The position numbers and the translations under genes were made by a program. Below the pieces are notes generated by a model, which worked only from the letters and a program-made list of their open reading frames with translations, was not told the DNA's origin and did no database searches. From Myroides marinus (GTDB taxonomy: Bacteria > Bacteroidota > Bacteroidia > Flavobacteriales > Flavobacteriaceae), in NCBI RefSeq assembly GCF_900109075.1, contig NZ_FNYS01000014.1, forward strand, positions 26,170 through 90,169: a stretch of 64,000 nt of DNA, read 5' to 3'. Below are positions 26,524 to 36,458 of this stretch, one piece after another. Positions within the stretch are counted from its first letter, which is position 1, and the number at the start of each line of letters is the position of its first letter.

Positions 26524-27750
26524 CTATTTTTTAGCCATATTTACACCTATCTGAGCTAGACAATCCCAGTAGTTTATAAATGACTTAGTTACCACTTCTG
26601 CCTCAGATATTTCTATATCTCCTTTTAATACTAATGGAGCGAAAGCCATAGCCATTCTGTGATCTTGATAAGTACTTATCTCTACCCCCTCGTTCATTCC
26701 TTCAGTTGGATATATTACCATAGATTTATCTGTTATCTCTACCTTCCCTCCTAGTTTAGTCAATTCATTCTGAAGAGCTACTAAGCGGTCTGTCTCTTTA
26801 ATTTTTAAAGTATGTAGCCCAGTCATCTCACACTTAATCCCTAAACCAAAACAAGTTACTGCAATAGTCTGTGCCAAGTCAGGTGTTTCTATAAGATCAG
26901 CTTTAAATACAGGAGCCGTTTCTCTCACTTTTTTCAGTTCTAGCGTATAATCAGCTAAATAAGTAGTTTCAACACCTAATGTAGTATACAGTTCGTTCAC
27001 ATAACTATCTCCCTGTAAACTATCTTGTTTATAACTCTTTAGTTTAATAGTTGTCCCAATAGGTGACAATGCGACAAAAGAATAAAAATAAGAAGCCGAA
27101 GACCAGTCTGATTCTACTGTAAACTGCTCTGTATTCACTTTCACTAATGGTTTTACACTAATGATATTCCCTTCGAATGTACTCTCCACTCCTAATTGTT
27201 TTAGTAGTTGTAGTGTCATCTCTATATAAGGACGAGAAGTAATATTACCTACTAGATGTAACTCTATTCCTTTCTTTAGTTTTGTTCCTACTAATAATAG
27301 TGCAGTGATATACTGACTACTCACATCAGCAGGCAATTCAACTTTACCTCCTTCTACTATTTTACCTTTGATGCGAAGAGGAGGGTAACCTTCTTTTTTG
27401 TCATACTCAATATCAGCTCCTAGTTGTCTAAGCGCCTCTACTAAGATACCGATAGGACGCTCTTGCATTCGACTACTTCCAGTCAATACAAGTTCACGAG
27501 TACTACACAGCGAATAATAAGCTGTCAAAAATCGCATAGTAGTTCCTGCGTGATGTATATCCACCACATTCTCTATTGAGGCTAATGCACGTTGCATAGC
27601 ACATACATCGTCAGAGTCAGACACATTATCTATTGTCAATGACGAAAACAATTCTTGTAAGATCAATAATCTATTGCTCTCAGATTTACTACCAGAGATG
27701 ACAAGTGTCTTGTCATTCTCTATTTTACTTTTTAACAGCTTAATATTCAC
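26524..27750 (-). CDS. aroA: 3-phosphoshikimate 1-carboxyvinyltransferase (EPSP synthase)
   Basis: A 408-residue enzyme of the shikimate pathway joining PEP and shikimate 3-phosphate. Visible signatures: the N-terminal SGSKSESNRLLIL, HAGTTMRFL, RPIGILVEALRQLGA and the C-terminal DHRMAMAFAPL. The length is slightly short but typical for Bacteroidota. It lies 6 bases downstream of the mazG-like gene in the dtd-(small membrane protein)-mazG-aroA operon. The DAHP synthase/chorismate mutase gene of the same pathway is 20 kb away at 46748. Confidence 0.95.
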   Translation of the reverse strand: MNIKLLKSKIENDKTLVISGSKSESNRLLILQELFSSLTIDNVSDSDDVCAMQRALASIENVVDIHHAGTTMRFLTAYYSLCSTRELVLTGSSRMQERPIGILVEALRQLGADIEYDKKEGYPPLRIKGKIVEGGKVELPADVSSQYITALLLVGTKLKKGIELHLVGNITSRPYIEMTLQLLKQLGVESTFEGNIISVKPLVKVNTEQFTVESDWSSASYFYSFVALSPIGTTIKLKSYKQDSLQGDSYVNELYTTLGVETTYLADYTLELKKVRETAPVFKADLIETPDLAQTIAVTCFGLGIKCEMTGLHTLKIKETDRLVALQNELTKLGGKVEITDKSMVIYPTEGMNEGVEISTYQDHRMAMAFAPLVLKGDIEISEAEVVTKSFINYWDCLAQIGVNMAKK

Positions 27751-27756
27751 GTATTC

Positions 27757-28083
27757 TTATTTTAATTTTTCATTATTATGGTGACGGTCGTGATCTCTCT
27801 TAGTCTTCAAGTCCATTTTTTTGTCAAATGCTTCTTGTAAGTTCACACCTGTCTGATTAGCTAAGCACATTACTACGAATACTACATCAGCTAATTCTTC
27901 TCCCAAATCTTTATTTTTATCACTCTCTTTCTCAGATTGCTCTCCGTATCGTCTAGCGATAATACGAGCTACCTCACCTACCTCTTCTGTAAGTTGAGCC
28001 ATATTAGTCAGTTCGTTAAAATAGCGAACTCCATGTTCTTTAATCCAATTATCTACTGCTAACTGTGCATCCTGAATATTCAT
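27757..28083 (-). CDS. MazG-like nucleotide pyrophosphohydrolase
   Basis: A 108-residue MazG-fold enzyme with the metal-binding pattern EEVGEVARII and DLGEELADVVFVV (ExxE, then ExxD). Small MazG-like proteins hydrolyse nucleoside triphosphates to monophosphates, often for clean-up of damaged nucleotides. The C-terminus is His-rich (DHDRHHNNEK). It is between the 65-residue membrane-protein gene (9 bases) and aroA (6 bases), so clearly operonic. Confidence 0.92.
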   Translation of the reverse strand: MNIQDAQLAVDNWIKEHGVRYFNELTNMAQLTEEVGEVARIIARRYGEQSEKESDKNKDLGEELADVVFVVMCLANQTGVNLQEAFDKKMDLKTKRDHDRHHNNEKLK

Positions 28084-28092
28084 ATCTCTTAA

Positions 28093-28290
28093 TTATTTTG
28101 TTTTAAAAATTCTACCTTTTATCCATTTATCATAAACGAACATTAATATCATAAAGACAACATACTTCCCTACGAAGCTTACTAAACATTGTTGATCTCC
28201 TGAGAAAGCACAACCTACCTCTTCTGTTAAGAACCAAGTCATGATCACATAGATAACTGTGAATAAACTAAATTTTACTAAATTATTCAT
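28093..28290 (-). CDS. Small two-helix membrane protein
   Basis: A 65-residue protein with two membrane helices (about 6-22 and 41-56) joined by a loop with two cysteines (VGCAFSGDQQC), ending in a basic tail. No family name is assigned. Its ATG overlaps the dtd stop codon by one base (TAATG), a sign of translational coupling, and it is followed by the mazG-like gene after 9 bases. Confidence 0.8.
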   Translation of the reverse strand: MNNLVKFSLFTVIYVIMTWFLTEEVGCAFSGDQQCLVSFVGKYVVFMILMFVYDKWIKGRIFKTK

Positions 28291-28742
28291 TACTCTTTAT
28301 TTTGACTATCTATTACTATTGTTACTGGTCCATCATTTAGAAGCTCTACCTTCATATCTGCTCCGAATTCTCCTGTCTGAATAGACTTATCTAAATCTTG
28401 TTCTAACTGCTTGATAAACTTCTCATACATCGGAATAGCAAAATCAGGTTTAGATGCTTTTATATAAGATGGACGATTTCCTTTCTTAGTAGACGCGTGT
28501 AAGGTAAACTGACTTACTAGCAACACCTCTCCTTCCACTTCTTTCACAGACTTATTCATCACTCCATTCTCATCTTCGAAGATACGTAGATTCACTATTT
28601 TTCCTGACAACCACTCTATATCTTGTACTGTATCTACATCCTCTACTCCTACTAAGACTAACAGTCCCTGTCCTATCTTACCGATTACATTACCCTCTAC
28701 CGTTACAGAAGCTTTAGTCACACGTTGGATTACTACTCTCAT
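28290..28742 (-). CDS. dtd: D-aminoacyl-tRNA deacylase
   Basis: A 150-residue enzyme that removes D-amino acids from mischarged tRNA. Typical DTD segments: MRVVIQRVTKASVTV at the start, SQFTLHASTKKGNRPSY in the middle and the C-terminal NDGPVTI (the cross-subunit GP motif). It is the first gene of a four-gene minus-strand operon. In many Flavobacteria I believe rsgA precedes dtd; here rsgA is 17 kb away. Confidence 0.96.
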   Translation of the reverse strand: MRVVIQRVTKASVTVEGNVIGKIGQGLLVLVGVEDVDTVQDIEWLSGKIVNLRIFEDENGVMNKSVKEVEGEVLLVSQFTLHASTKKGNRPSYIKASKPDFAIPMYEKFIKQLEQDLDKSIQTGEFGADMKVELLNDGPVTIVIDSQNKE

Positions 28743-28989
28743 TTCTTTTGTTCTATATTGTTTATGCTAATACTTACAAACTTAAAAACTTTCTAAAGTT
28801 CTACCTTACATTAAATAGAATTATTTCTATGATACCCCAAAACAATAAAGCATACTATTTATCATTTTCTCATACAAGTCCTGCAATTCCAACAACAACA
28901 TCAAATAATGTTAGGCAGAAACCTACTTTTATAATAACTTAGAGGCAACTTATTTTTTTTGTAAAAACAACCCATAATTTATATAATTT

Positions 28990-30321
28990 ATGAAGTTTAA
29001 ATCATTATTAGCTCTATTTCTTGCTAGCTCAACAGTTGCTTTTGCTCAGACAAAACAAGTTCTTATTGAGAATGTTAGAATATTAGATCACAAGACTGCT
29101 GCCCTTACAACACCAATGAATGTGTTAGTATCAGGTCAGACTATCGAAAAGATCAGTCCTTCTGCAATATCTGTAAAAGGAAGTGATGTGACCAAAATAA
29201 ATGGTAATGGTAAAACACTAATGCCAGGACTTATAGATGTACACGTACATATGGTATTCGGAGCATTAAGTATGGAACAAATGATGTCTCCTACTGCTAC
29301 TCCTGAAAGCTTAATGCAAAATGTAGCTGTAGGAGCAAATAGCATGCTTATGCGTGGTTTTACAAGTGTAAGAGATGCTGGAGGTCCTATATTCCCACTT
29401 AAGGCTGCTGTAGATGCAGACAAGGTAGCAGGTCCACGTATTTGGCCTTCTGGCGCTACGATTAGCCAAACTGCAGGTCATGGAGACTTTAGAACACCTA
29501 ATGAACGCTCACGTCGTTTCTTTGGTAAGCCTTCTCGTGCAGAAGAGATGGGAGCTACTTTTATCGCTGATGGACGTGATGAAGTACTAACAGCAACTAG
29601 AGAAAACTTGCGCTTTGGTGCTAGCCAAATCAAAGTGATGGCAGGTGGAGGTACTTCTTCTGCTTATGATCCTATCGATGTGACTCAATACACTTTTGAT
29701 GAAATCAAGGCAGCTGTAGATGCAGCAGAAGATTGGGGTACGTATGTTATGGTACACGCCTACACTCCTAGAGCTGTACAACGCGCTATCGAAGCTGGTG
29801 TTAAATCTATCGAACATGGACAAATGCTAGATGAAGAAACGCTAAAAATAATGGCAGAGAAAAACATTTGGTTGAGTTTACAGAACCTAATGGACAATAA
29901 TGATAATATGGATGCTCAACGCAAAGAGAAGCGCAAACCTGTATTAGAAGGACAAGATAAAGTATGGCCACTAGCTAAAAAGCTAGGAGTTAAGTTAGCT
30001 TGGGGTACAGACTTCTTATTCGAACCTGAATTAAACAAAGATCAGAATACTTACATTCTGCGTTTACAAAAATGGTTTACTAATGCAGAAATTTTAAAGA
30101 TGGTGACTCAAGACAATGCTGAGTTACTACAACTTTCTGGATTGCGTAGCCCATATCCAGGTAAACTAGGAGTAGTAGAAGAACAAGCTTATGCTGACTT
30201 ACTACTAGTAGATGGTAATCCATTAAAAGATTTATCGCTAATCGCTAATCCTGAGAAAAGCTTTATCATGATCATGAAAGGTGGTAAAATCTATAAAAAC
30301 ACAATCTCTACTAAGAAATAA
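28990..30321 (+). CDS. Exported amidohydrolase-family protein
   Basis: A 443-residue metal-dependent hydrolase with a signal peptide (MKFKSLLALFLASSTVAFAQ). The metal-binding HxH is in MPGLIDVHVHM; later ligands are in VMVHAYTP and KSIEHGQM, and the Asp in AWGTDFLF. This pattern is that of imidazolonepropionase/prolidase-like amidohydrolases (PF01979), many of which are exported dipeptidases or act on cyclic amides. It is a single gene closed by a strong terminator, upstream of the SusCD-M16 operon on the same strand. No consensus promoter was found in the 247 bases before it. That stretch holds only a 64-codon frame that I judge spurious. Confidence 0.9.
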   Translation: MKFKSLLALFLASSTVAFAQTKQVLIENVRILDHKTAALTTPMNVLVSGQTIEKISPSAISVKGSDVTKINGNGKTLMPGLIDVHVHMVFGALSMEQMMSPTATPESLMQNVAVGANSMLMRGFTSVRDAGGPIFPLKAAVDADKVAGPRIWPSGATISQTAGHGDFRTPNERSRRFFGKPSRAEEMGATFIADGRDEVLTATRENLRFGASQIKVMAGGGTSSAYDPIDVTQYTFDEIKAAVDAAEDWGTYVMVHAYTPRAVQRAIEAGVKSIEHGQMLDEETLKIMAEKNIWLSLQNLMDNNDNMDAQRKEKRKPVLEGQDKVWPLAKKLGVKLAWGTDFLFEPELNKDQNTYILRLQKWFTNAEILKMVTQDNAELLQLSGLRSPYPGKLGVVEEQAYADLLLVDGNPLKDLSLIANPEKSFIMIMKGGKIYKNTISTKK

Positions 30322-30342
30322 TACTTAGTCAATAAATATAAC

Positions 30343-30380
30343 AAGAAGGGCTGTCTTACGAATGTAAGACAGCCCTTCTT
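30343..30380 (+). terminator. Strong terminator after the amidohydrolase gene
   Basis: Perfect 17-bp stem AAGAAGGGCTGTCTTAC/GTAAGACAGCCCTTCTT with a GAAT loop. Its arm contains GGCTGT, as in the terminators at 20675 and 50219. Confidence 0.85.
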
Positions 30381-30393
30381 ATTTCGTTTAAAC

Positions 30394-30460
30394 TGACTCC
30401 GTTGTTACTCCATTATGAGTCCGTAGTGAGTCCGTTAAAATGATAAAAACAACGGAGTCA
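30394..30460. repeat. 13-bp inverted repeat enclosing short direct repeats
   Basis: TGACTCCGTTGTT at 30394-30406 and its exact reverse complement AACAACGGAGTCA at 30448-30460. Between them GAGTCCGT occurs twice (30417-30424 and 30428-30435). The rest of the gap to 30795 is A-rich and I found no gene in it. Confidence 0.6.
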
Positions 30461-30795
30461 CAGCCCACTGATGATCCTCTTATTAAGTACACATTCAGAA
30501 CAGAGCACTACCTCTTGACATACTGAAATCATACTAGATTCTAAATAAAGGCCATTAATTAAGAACAAACCTCTTCCTTATACACTACCTCCACTCCCCT
30601 ACAAAAGAAAGTAATTCTAAATAAGAAACATTTACATTTAAGACATAAAATACAGTGAAAACTAAAAACAAAATACTGTATTACAACTAAATAAAACAAA
30701 ATAACACCCTTAAAAAGAAATAATAAACAACTATTATAACTTCACAATTCGTCAATAAATAATCTATATCAAATCTAAATAAAATGGATTAACAT

Positions 30796-30825
30796 TTTGA
30801 TAAGTAAAAAAACTAAGTAATTTTG
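30796..30825 (+). promoter_or_regulatory. Promoter of the SusCD-M16 operon
   Basis: TTTG (30796-30799), 18 bases, then TAATTTTG (30818-30825): a full Bacteroidota promoter match, 41 bases before the ATG at 30866. Confidence 0.78.
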
Positions 30826-30865
30826 CACAACAATTTAGAATTAGTCTTAATTACAACAAGCCATT

Positions 30866-33800
30866 ATGTTACTTACTCCACCACGAGCTATTACATCCCT
30901 TGTAATCAGTTTATTTTGTGCACTTGGAGTTTATGCACAAGAGCCTGTCTTCACAGGTAAGATCTTAGATTTAGAAACCAAAAAAGGCCTAGATACTGCC
31001 GTTATCACAGTATTAGCATCTGGTGATACTTTCTTTACCAATGAGAAAGGAGAATTTGCTATTCCTGAATTATACCATTCTTCTGTTATCATAAGTCACT
31101 ACGGATATGAGAACTTAGAGATGAAATTAAAAAAAGGGACTCAAACAATCTACTTACTTTCCAATATAAAACAGTTAGACGAGGTAGTCATACGCAAGTC
31201 AACCAACATTAATGATATCGATATTCGTAACACAACTGGTTCTGTTACTACGATAGACATGACTCAGCTTAGCCAACGCTCTGAATTAGATATGGCTAAA
31301 CTATTACAAGGACAAGTAGCCGGACTTACCGTGAACTACTCTGGTGAACTAGGTCAAAAACCAGAAATAAGACTAAGAGGAAACTCTTCTTTTAATTATA
31401 AAGGTTCAGCCAATGAGCCTCTCTTTGTAATGGATGGTATCATTATCTCTACAGAGACCTTCATGACGCTTAATCCAAATGATTTTAGTACAATCAAAGT
31501 ACTTAAAGACGCACCTGCGACAGCTCTATATGGAATTAAGGCTGCTAATGGGGTGATAGAGTTAACTTCTAAAAGAGGGTTTGATGGCAAACCTGTATTT
31601 AGTTACTCCATGAAACAAGGAATTACCTTTAGAGGAGAACGCCCTGCACGTATGATGGGTACAACAGAGAAGCTTGCCTTCGAAGAACGCATTGAAAGAA
31701 CTGGTTCGCCAGGCTATACTAATTCTGCTAAGTATATCAATAAAATGTATGCTAATAGTCCTCTACTAGAACAAGAATTAGCCAAAGGTGCAAGAGTACT
31801 AGACTCTTTAAAACAAATCAATACAGATTGGTTTAAAGAATTAATCAAACCCAACCACTTTCAATCTTACAATCTAGGGGTTCGTGGAGGAACGGAAAAG
31901 AACACTTATTTCTATTCGCTTAACTATAGTAAACAAGGAGGGCGTATACCTGGTAATGACATTAACCAATTGACAGCACGTGCTAACTTAGACTATAATA
32001 TAGCGCATAACTTTAGACTATCCCTAAACAACAGTTTTGGTATCTCTACTGCTAATACAGAGAACGGTATGGGTAATGATCCTACCTCTTTAGCATTCTC
32101 ACTTAATCCATACGAAACAAAAGAATCTAAGAATCTCTTTAGCCAAGTTGGTAATAGAGCTTACAGTGATTTAATCAATCAATACAAAGAAAAGACTACC
32201 ACTAAGCGTTTTAGTTCTTCTATAGTAATGCATTGGGATATATTACCAGAGTTAAGTCTTTCAGGAGTTATTGGTGGAGACTATAGTATTGCCGAAAAAA
32301 ATAAAAGAATACTATCTACTGCATATAGTCAAAAAGACATACCTAATAACGCAAAAGGTTATATAAGCGAAGGTGATAATAAAATATTTGACTTCTCTTC
32401 TAATATCCGTGCAAACTACCAAAAACAATTTGGAGATCACAATATCTTTTTCGGTTTAAATATGGACTACTACACCACACAACTGAAAAATATTACAGCA
32501 AGTGGCTATGGTATATCTGATGATGTAAATAGTTTATCTGGAATCAACAATGGTTTAATAAGTGAGTACGCACCACGTGTGGGAGGTGATAAAATTAAAA
32601 ATGCACAACTAGGATTTGGTACTGCGATGGGATATAATTATGACAATACTTATGATTTCTATGCAAGTATTAAACGAGATGGCTCTTCTCAACTTCCTAG
32701 TAACCAAAGATGGAATAATGCTTGGTCAATGGGATTAGGTTGGACAGTAAGTGAGTACGATTTCTTTAAAAAACAAGGTATTCTAACTTCCTTAAAATTT
32801 AAAGGTTCTATAGGATATACTGCAAGTATGGAAGGTATCACACCTAGTGCAATAAACATAACTTTTGCTAATACCAATGACTTCTATGGTGAATACAGAT
32901 TATTACAACTAAGAGCCTTGCCAAACAAAGACTTAAAACCTCAACAGACTTATAGTACTAATATAAGCATGGACTTAGGCTTTGTAGCTAGATTTAACTT
33001 GCTGATTAACCTTTACAACAATATTACTAAGCAGTCTATTATGTCATCTCCTATAGCTACTAGTAACGGTTTTAATGTATTTACTAAGAATATCGGTGAG
33101 TTACAAAACAAGGGGGTTGAATTCGTATTGAGTGGTGATATAATAAGATTAAATGACTTTAGATGGAATACAGCTGCATCTTTATCTTATAACAACAATA
33201 TGGTAAAAGCATTATATGGCACAGATCGAATCTATACAAGTGAAGATGCTAAAACTCCACAATATGAGGTAGGAAAATCACTAGGTATCATCTATGGTAT
33301 TCAGGATAATGGAATTAATCCTATTACAGGCTTGCCAGAATATGTTGATAGCTATGGCAATGTTATAATAGTTAAGGATGCTCTACAAACTTCCTACTAC
33401 AGAAACTATGGAAATACAATAGCTCCTTATGCTGGTTTCTTTAATAACTATATATCATATAAAAATTGGTCATTAGCTGTAAATATAAACTATGGATTAG
33501 GTGGTAAAGCAATACAGAGTGGTATGTATGTCCGAGATCTTGCTAGTGCTAATCAGAATGCCTTAGCAGGGCAGTTAGACAATATGTGGTTTGAGGTAGG
33601 GGACGAAAACAAAACATACCCAATGAAGAATATGCCTGAAGCAATACGCACTATTAACGCACAACCTTCGTCTAGAAAAATATACAAAACCGATTATATC
33701 AAGCTAAATTATATACAACTGGGTTATAGTATTACGAATAACAGCTTTATTAATAAATACTTCAAATCTCTACAAGTAAATATACAAGCTGATAATATCT

Positions 33801-33886
33801 ATACTCACCGATTTGAAAAAGATAAGGGCAGTCTTAAAGATGTTATACAACCTATACTTACATTCTCACTTAACGCTACATTCTGA
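30866..33886 (+). CDS. SusC/RagA-family TonB-dependent outer-membrane transporter
   Basis: A 1006-residue outer-membrane transporter. The signal peptide is residues about 1-24 (ending VYAQE), then a short CarboxypepD_reg-like domain, a TonB-box-like LDEVVIRKS near 105, a plug with IRLRGNSSF and LFVMDGIIIS, and a beta-barrel ending FSLNATF. It is first in an operon with SusD, a lipoprotein and an M16 peptidase. The 1-base overlap with the next start codon (TGATG) implies coupled translation and equimolar SusC and SusD. The peptidase partner suggests oligopeptide uptake. Confidence 0.94.
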   Translation: MLLTPPRAITSLVISLFCALGVYAQEPVFTGKILDLETKKGLDTAVITVLASGDTFFTNEKGEFAIPELYHSSVIISHYGYENLEMKLKKGTQTIYLLSNIKQLDEVVIRKSTNINDIDIRNTTGSVTTIDMTQLSQRSELDMAKLLQGQVAGLTVNYSGELGQKPEIRLRGNSSFNYKGSANEPLFVMDGIIISTETFMTLNPNDFSTIKVLKDAPATALYGIKAANGVIELTSKRGFDGKPVFSYSMKQGITFRGERPARMMGTTEKLAFEERIERTGSPGYTNSAKYINKMYANSPLLEQELAKGARVLDSLKQINTDWFKELIKPNHFQSYNLGVRGGTEKNTYFYSLNYSKQGGRIPGNDINQLTARANLDYNIAHNFRLSLNNSFGISTANTENGMGNDPTSLAFSLNPYETKESKNLFSQVGNRAYSDLINQYKEKTTTKRFSSSIVMHWDILPELSLSGVIGGDYSIAEKNKRILSTAYSQKDIPNNAKGYISEGDNKIFDFSSNIRANYQKQFGDHNIFFGLNMDYYTTQLKNITASGYGISDDVNSLSGINNGLISEYAPRVGGDKIKNAQLGFGTAMGYNYDNTYDFYASIKRDGSSQLPSNQRWNNAWSMGLGWTVSEYDFFKKQGILTSLKFKGSIGYTASMEGITPSAINITFANTNDFYGEYRLLQLRALPNKDLKPQQTYSTNISMDLGFVARFNLLINLYNNITKQSIMSSPIATSNGFNVFTKNIGELQNKGVEFVLSGDIIRLNDFRWNTAASLSYNNNMVKALYGTDRIYTSEDAKTPQYEVGKSLGIIYGIQDNGINPITGLPEYVDSYGNVIIVKDALQTSYYRNYGNTIAPYAGFFNNYISYKNWSLAVNINYGLGGKAIQSGMYVRDLASANQNALAGQLDNMWFEVGDENKTYPMKNMPEAIRTINAQPSSRKIYKTDYIKLNYIQLGYSITNNSFINKYFKSLQVNIQADNIYTHRFEKDKGSLKDVIQPILTFSLNATF

Positions 33887-35265
33887 TGATAAAATATATA
33901 ATAACTGGACTAACAATACTCTCGCTCACAGCCTGTTCTTTAGACATAAAAAACGAACAAGAAATAACAGGAGATAATGTAATCAATACAACACAAAAGG
34001 CGATGTCTGTATTGGCTCAAGCATATCGTACACTACCTATAGATACTAAAACCTTCACTGTCTTAAGTGAAGATCTACAGCCTACTTATCTTATTGAATA
34101 TAATAGTGATGATAAGTTATACTACAATTGGGAGGAGCGAACATTAAAAGTTCAAGCACAGTCATTATGGGATAGTTACTATAATACTATAGCACACTTA
34201 AATGTAATCATTAACACTGAACAAAATATCCAAGACAAAGGGAATGACTGGAACTATGTTAAAGGAAATGCTTTAGCACTAAAGGCATTTAGTTATTTTG
34301 AACTATTACAATTGTATAGTCCACGTTATACGCCAGAATCACTAGGGGTGCTAAAAAAAGACAATCTTAACATAGAAAACAATAGTAGGCTAACTCAAAT
34401 CGAATCTATAGAATACATCAACTCTATGCTTACACAAGCCATAGAGTTAACAAAGAATTATCAAAGTCAACAAGTGTATTTTATCACGCTAAATACAATG
34501 CTACAATTAGAAGCCAAAATAGCTTTATACACTAAGCAGTATGATAAATCAGAAGCACTTGCTAAAGCTATACTATCTAAGGCTAGTCCTCTGCCAACGT
34601 CTAAGGAAGAATACAGTGCTATATGGACTAATAAAAACAATACTCCAACCAATCAGATTTATTGGGCATATGACTTCAATAAAAATCCAAATAATTACTT
34701 AGTAGATTCTGGAGCGAATGGAGATATTATGCAAATAAACTTCTTAAATAAATACACAGAATCAGATATCCGACATAGTGTATCTCAAATCTTTTATGAG
34801 ATGAAAGGACAGGGTGGGGCTAATCAACCAAGAGCTCTACTAGGAAAATACAAAATAAACTATGCTGATAAAGAACAGAGAAAAATAGTTTTGGCACGAA
34901 ATACAGAAACACACTTCATCTTAATAGAGAGTCTTGTCGAACAGAATAAACTAAAAGAAGCTACTGAACGTTTAAATGAGTTTTTAACTTCTGTACAGAG
35001 CGATTTGATAAATGAGAACCAAACACAACAATCGCTAAGGCTTATATTCAGAGCAGAAAAACAAAAAGAATTCATAGGTGAACACATTAACTTCTTTGAT
35101 CTAAAAAGATGGAACACTTCTATAACAAGATATCTACCTGATTCTAATAAAAAACTAAGCACTATAGAATCTTCTGATTATAGATGGACTTGGCCTATTC
35201 CGAATAGCGAAATAAGATACAACACTAATATCACTCAGAATGAAGGGTGGCAAACTGTAGAATAA
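33886..35265 (+). CDS. SusD/RagB-family nutrient-binding lipoprotein
   Basis: A 459-residue SusD-type lipoprotein with signal peptide and lipobox (SLTAC, Cys about 17). Family segments include YNTIAHLNVIIN, GNALALKAFSYFELLQLYSP and the C-terminal EKQKEFIGEHINFFDLKRW and WPIPNSEI. It forms the lid of the preceding SusC. Its start overlaps the SusC stop by one base, and its own stop overlaps the next start by one base. Confidence 0.93.
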   Translation: MIKYIITGLTILSLTACSLDIKNEQEITGDNVINTTQKAMSVLAQAYRTLPIDTKTFTVLSEDLQPTYLIEYNSDDKLYYNWEERTLKVQAQSLWDSYYNTIAHLNVIINTEQNIQDKGNDWNYVKGNALALKAFSYFELLQLYSPRYTPESLGVLKKDNLNIENNSRLTQIESIEYINSMLTQAIELTKNYQSQQVYFITLNTMLQLEAKIALYTKQYDKSEALAKAILSKASPLPTSKEEYSAIWTNKNNTPTNQIYWAYDFNKNPNNYLVDSGANGDIMQINFLNKYTESDIRHSVSQIFYEMKGQGGANQPRALLGKYKINYADKEQRKIVLARNTETHFILIESLVEQNKLKEATERLNEFLTSVQSDLINENQTQQSLRLIFRAEKQKEFIGEHINFFDLKRWNTSITRYLPDSNKKLSTIESSDYRWTWPIPNSEIRYNTNITQNEGWQTVE

Positions 35266-36458
35266 TGACACTGAACATCAAAACACATTTACTATTCTTT
35301 ATAACTCTTTTAAGTACATTAATAATTAGTTGTACAAAAGGGGATGATTTACAAGGTTATACAGGGGAAAATAAAATAGTACTCTTAAATGACAATGCTG
35401 CTTTTATGCAGGACAATGGTACTGATGAATTACTAGTCAATGTGTATCTCGTAAATAGAGTTACAGAAGATATCACCTTAGAATTTGCTTTAGAAAACCA
35501 TATCGTCAATCTACAGCCTATCGTAGTCATCGAAAACCCAGTTATCACATTTAAAGCTGGTGAAAAAAAAGGAGTACTTAAAATAAAGAGTACTTCTAGA
35601 CAATTACTAGACAGTGAGCACAAAGTAACACTTAAAATAATAAAGAACTCTAGTACACTACCTCTAGATAAAGACTACAACTTCTATGTAACTCCAATCA
35701 AAAAAACACAAGAACTAACAGATAAACAGATAGAACTACTAGACGGATACAAACGAAAAGGACTAGACTTATATCCACTAATGGGAGAGATAGAAGTAGA
35801 AACTACAATCAACTTCCCAGGAGATTCTAATCTACAGACAATGTATAAAGCATACACTTCTGTTATAAAAGGTTATACTAGTATTACTCTAAGTGACAAA
35901 TCTACTCCTGATACACCAATACTTAAGATGACTTCTAATCCTATGGGTATAGAAAGTTATCTATATCAATTATTTAGACTTGAAACAATAGACGATTTAG
36001 AATATTGGACTCAATATCCTAGTGCTCAAAAGATCATGTCTCTTATAAATCTAAGCTCTACCACAAAAGAGATATTTGAAGTAGAACTTGACGATATTAA
36101 AATTGATTTAAGCAGTAGACAAATCACCTATATTCACTATGATAAAAATGAATGGGGAGATGACATTAACACTATTCATTTTCAATTTAAATACAGTGCT
36201 TGGGATAGATTACAGAAACTAATAGATGAAGGAAATCCATTAGCTATAGAAAACATAGAAATGGGAGGCTCAGTAGATCCTAGTATGTATATTAACCAAA
36301 CTAATATTACACATGATGACTTTGATAATAATGGAGAGGGTGCCTGGAAAGAAACAACAGCTAAACTAGCTGATAACAAACTAAACTTCCAATTTATAAT
36401 CTCTCATGCTAATGCTGGAGATTACATCTTATTCAATGTAGAATACAAATTAAAATAA
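35265..36458 (+). CDS. Surface lipoprotein of the SusCD-M16 operon
   Basis: A 397-residue lipoprotein, counted from the ATG at 35265 that overlaps the susD stop (TAATG); a GTG at 35247 is possible but would lie inside susD and precede the signal peptide. The lipobox is LIISC. The N-terminal part looks beta-rich (NKIVLLNDNAAF; EDITLEFALENH), the C-terminal part ends NFQFIISHANAGDY. It may belong to the DUF4929-type lipoproteins found next to SusD genes, but I am not sure. It probably acts as an extra substrate-binding or peptidase-recruiting surface protein. Confidence 0.8.
   Translation: MTLNIKTHLLFFITLLSTLIISCTKGDDLQGYTGENKIVLLNDNAAFMQDNGTDELLVNVYLVNRVTEDITLEFALENHIVNLQPIVVIENPVITFKAGEKKGVLKIKSTSRQLLDSEHKVTLKIIKNSSTLPLDKDYNFYVTPIKKTQELTDKQIELLDGYKRKGLDLYPLMGEIEVETTINFPGDSNLQTMYKAYTSVIKGYTSITLSDKSTPDTPILKMTSNPMGIESYLYQLFRLETIDDLEYWTQYPSAQKIMSLINLSSTTKEIFEVELDDIKIDLSSRQITYIHYDKNEWGDDINTIHFQFKYSAWDRLQKLIDEGNPLAIENIEMGGSVDPSMYINQTNITHDDFDNNGEGAWKETTAKLADNKLNFQFIISHANAGDYILFNVEYKLK

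Noticed and set aside
28748..28942. A 64-codon + strand frame between dtd and the amidohydrolase gene
   Set aside because: No recognisable motif, no promoter or leader, and unusual composition; it appears to be a chance open frame in non-coding DNA.
35247..35264. GTG start for the operon lipoprotein gene inside susD
   Set aside because: The ATG at 35265 keeps the 1-base overlap seen at the other junctions and places the signal peptide at the N-terminus.
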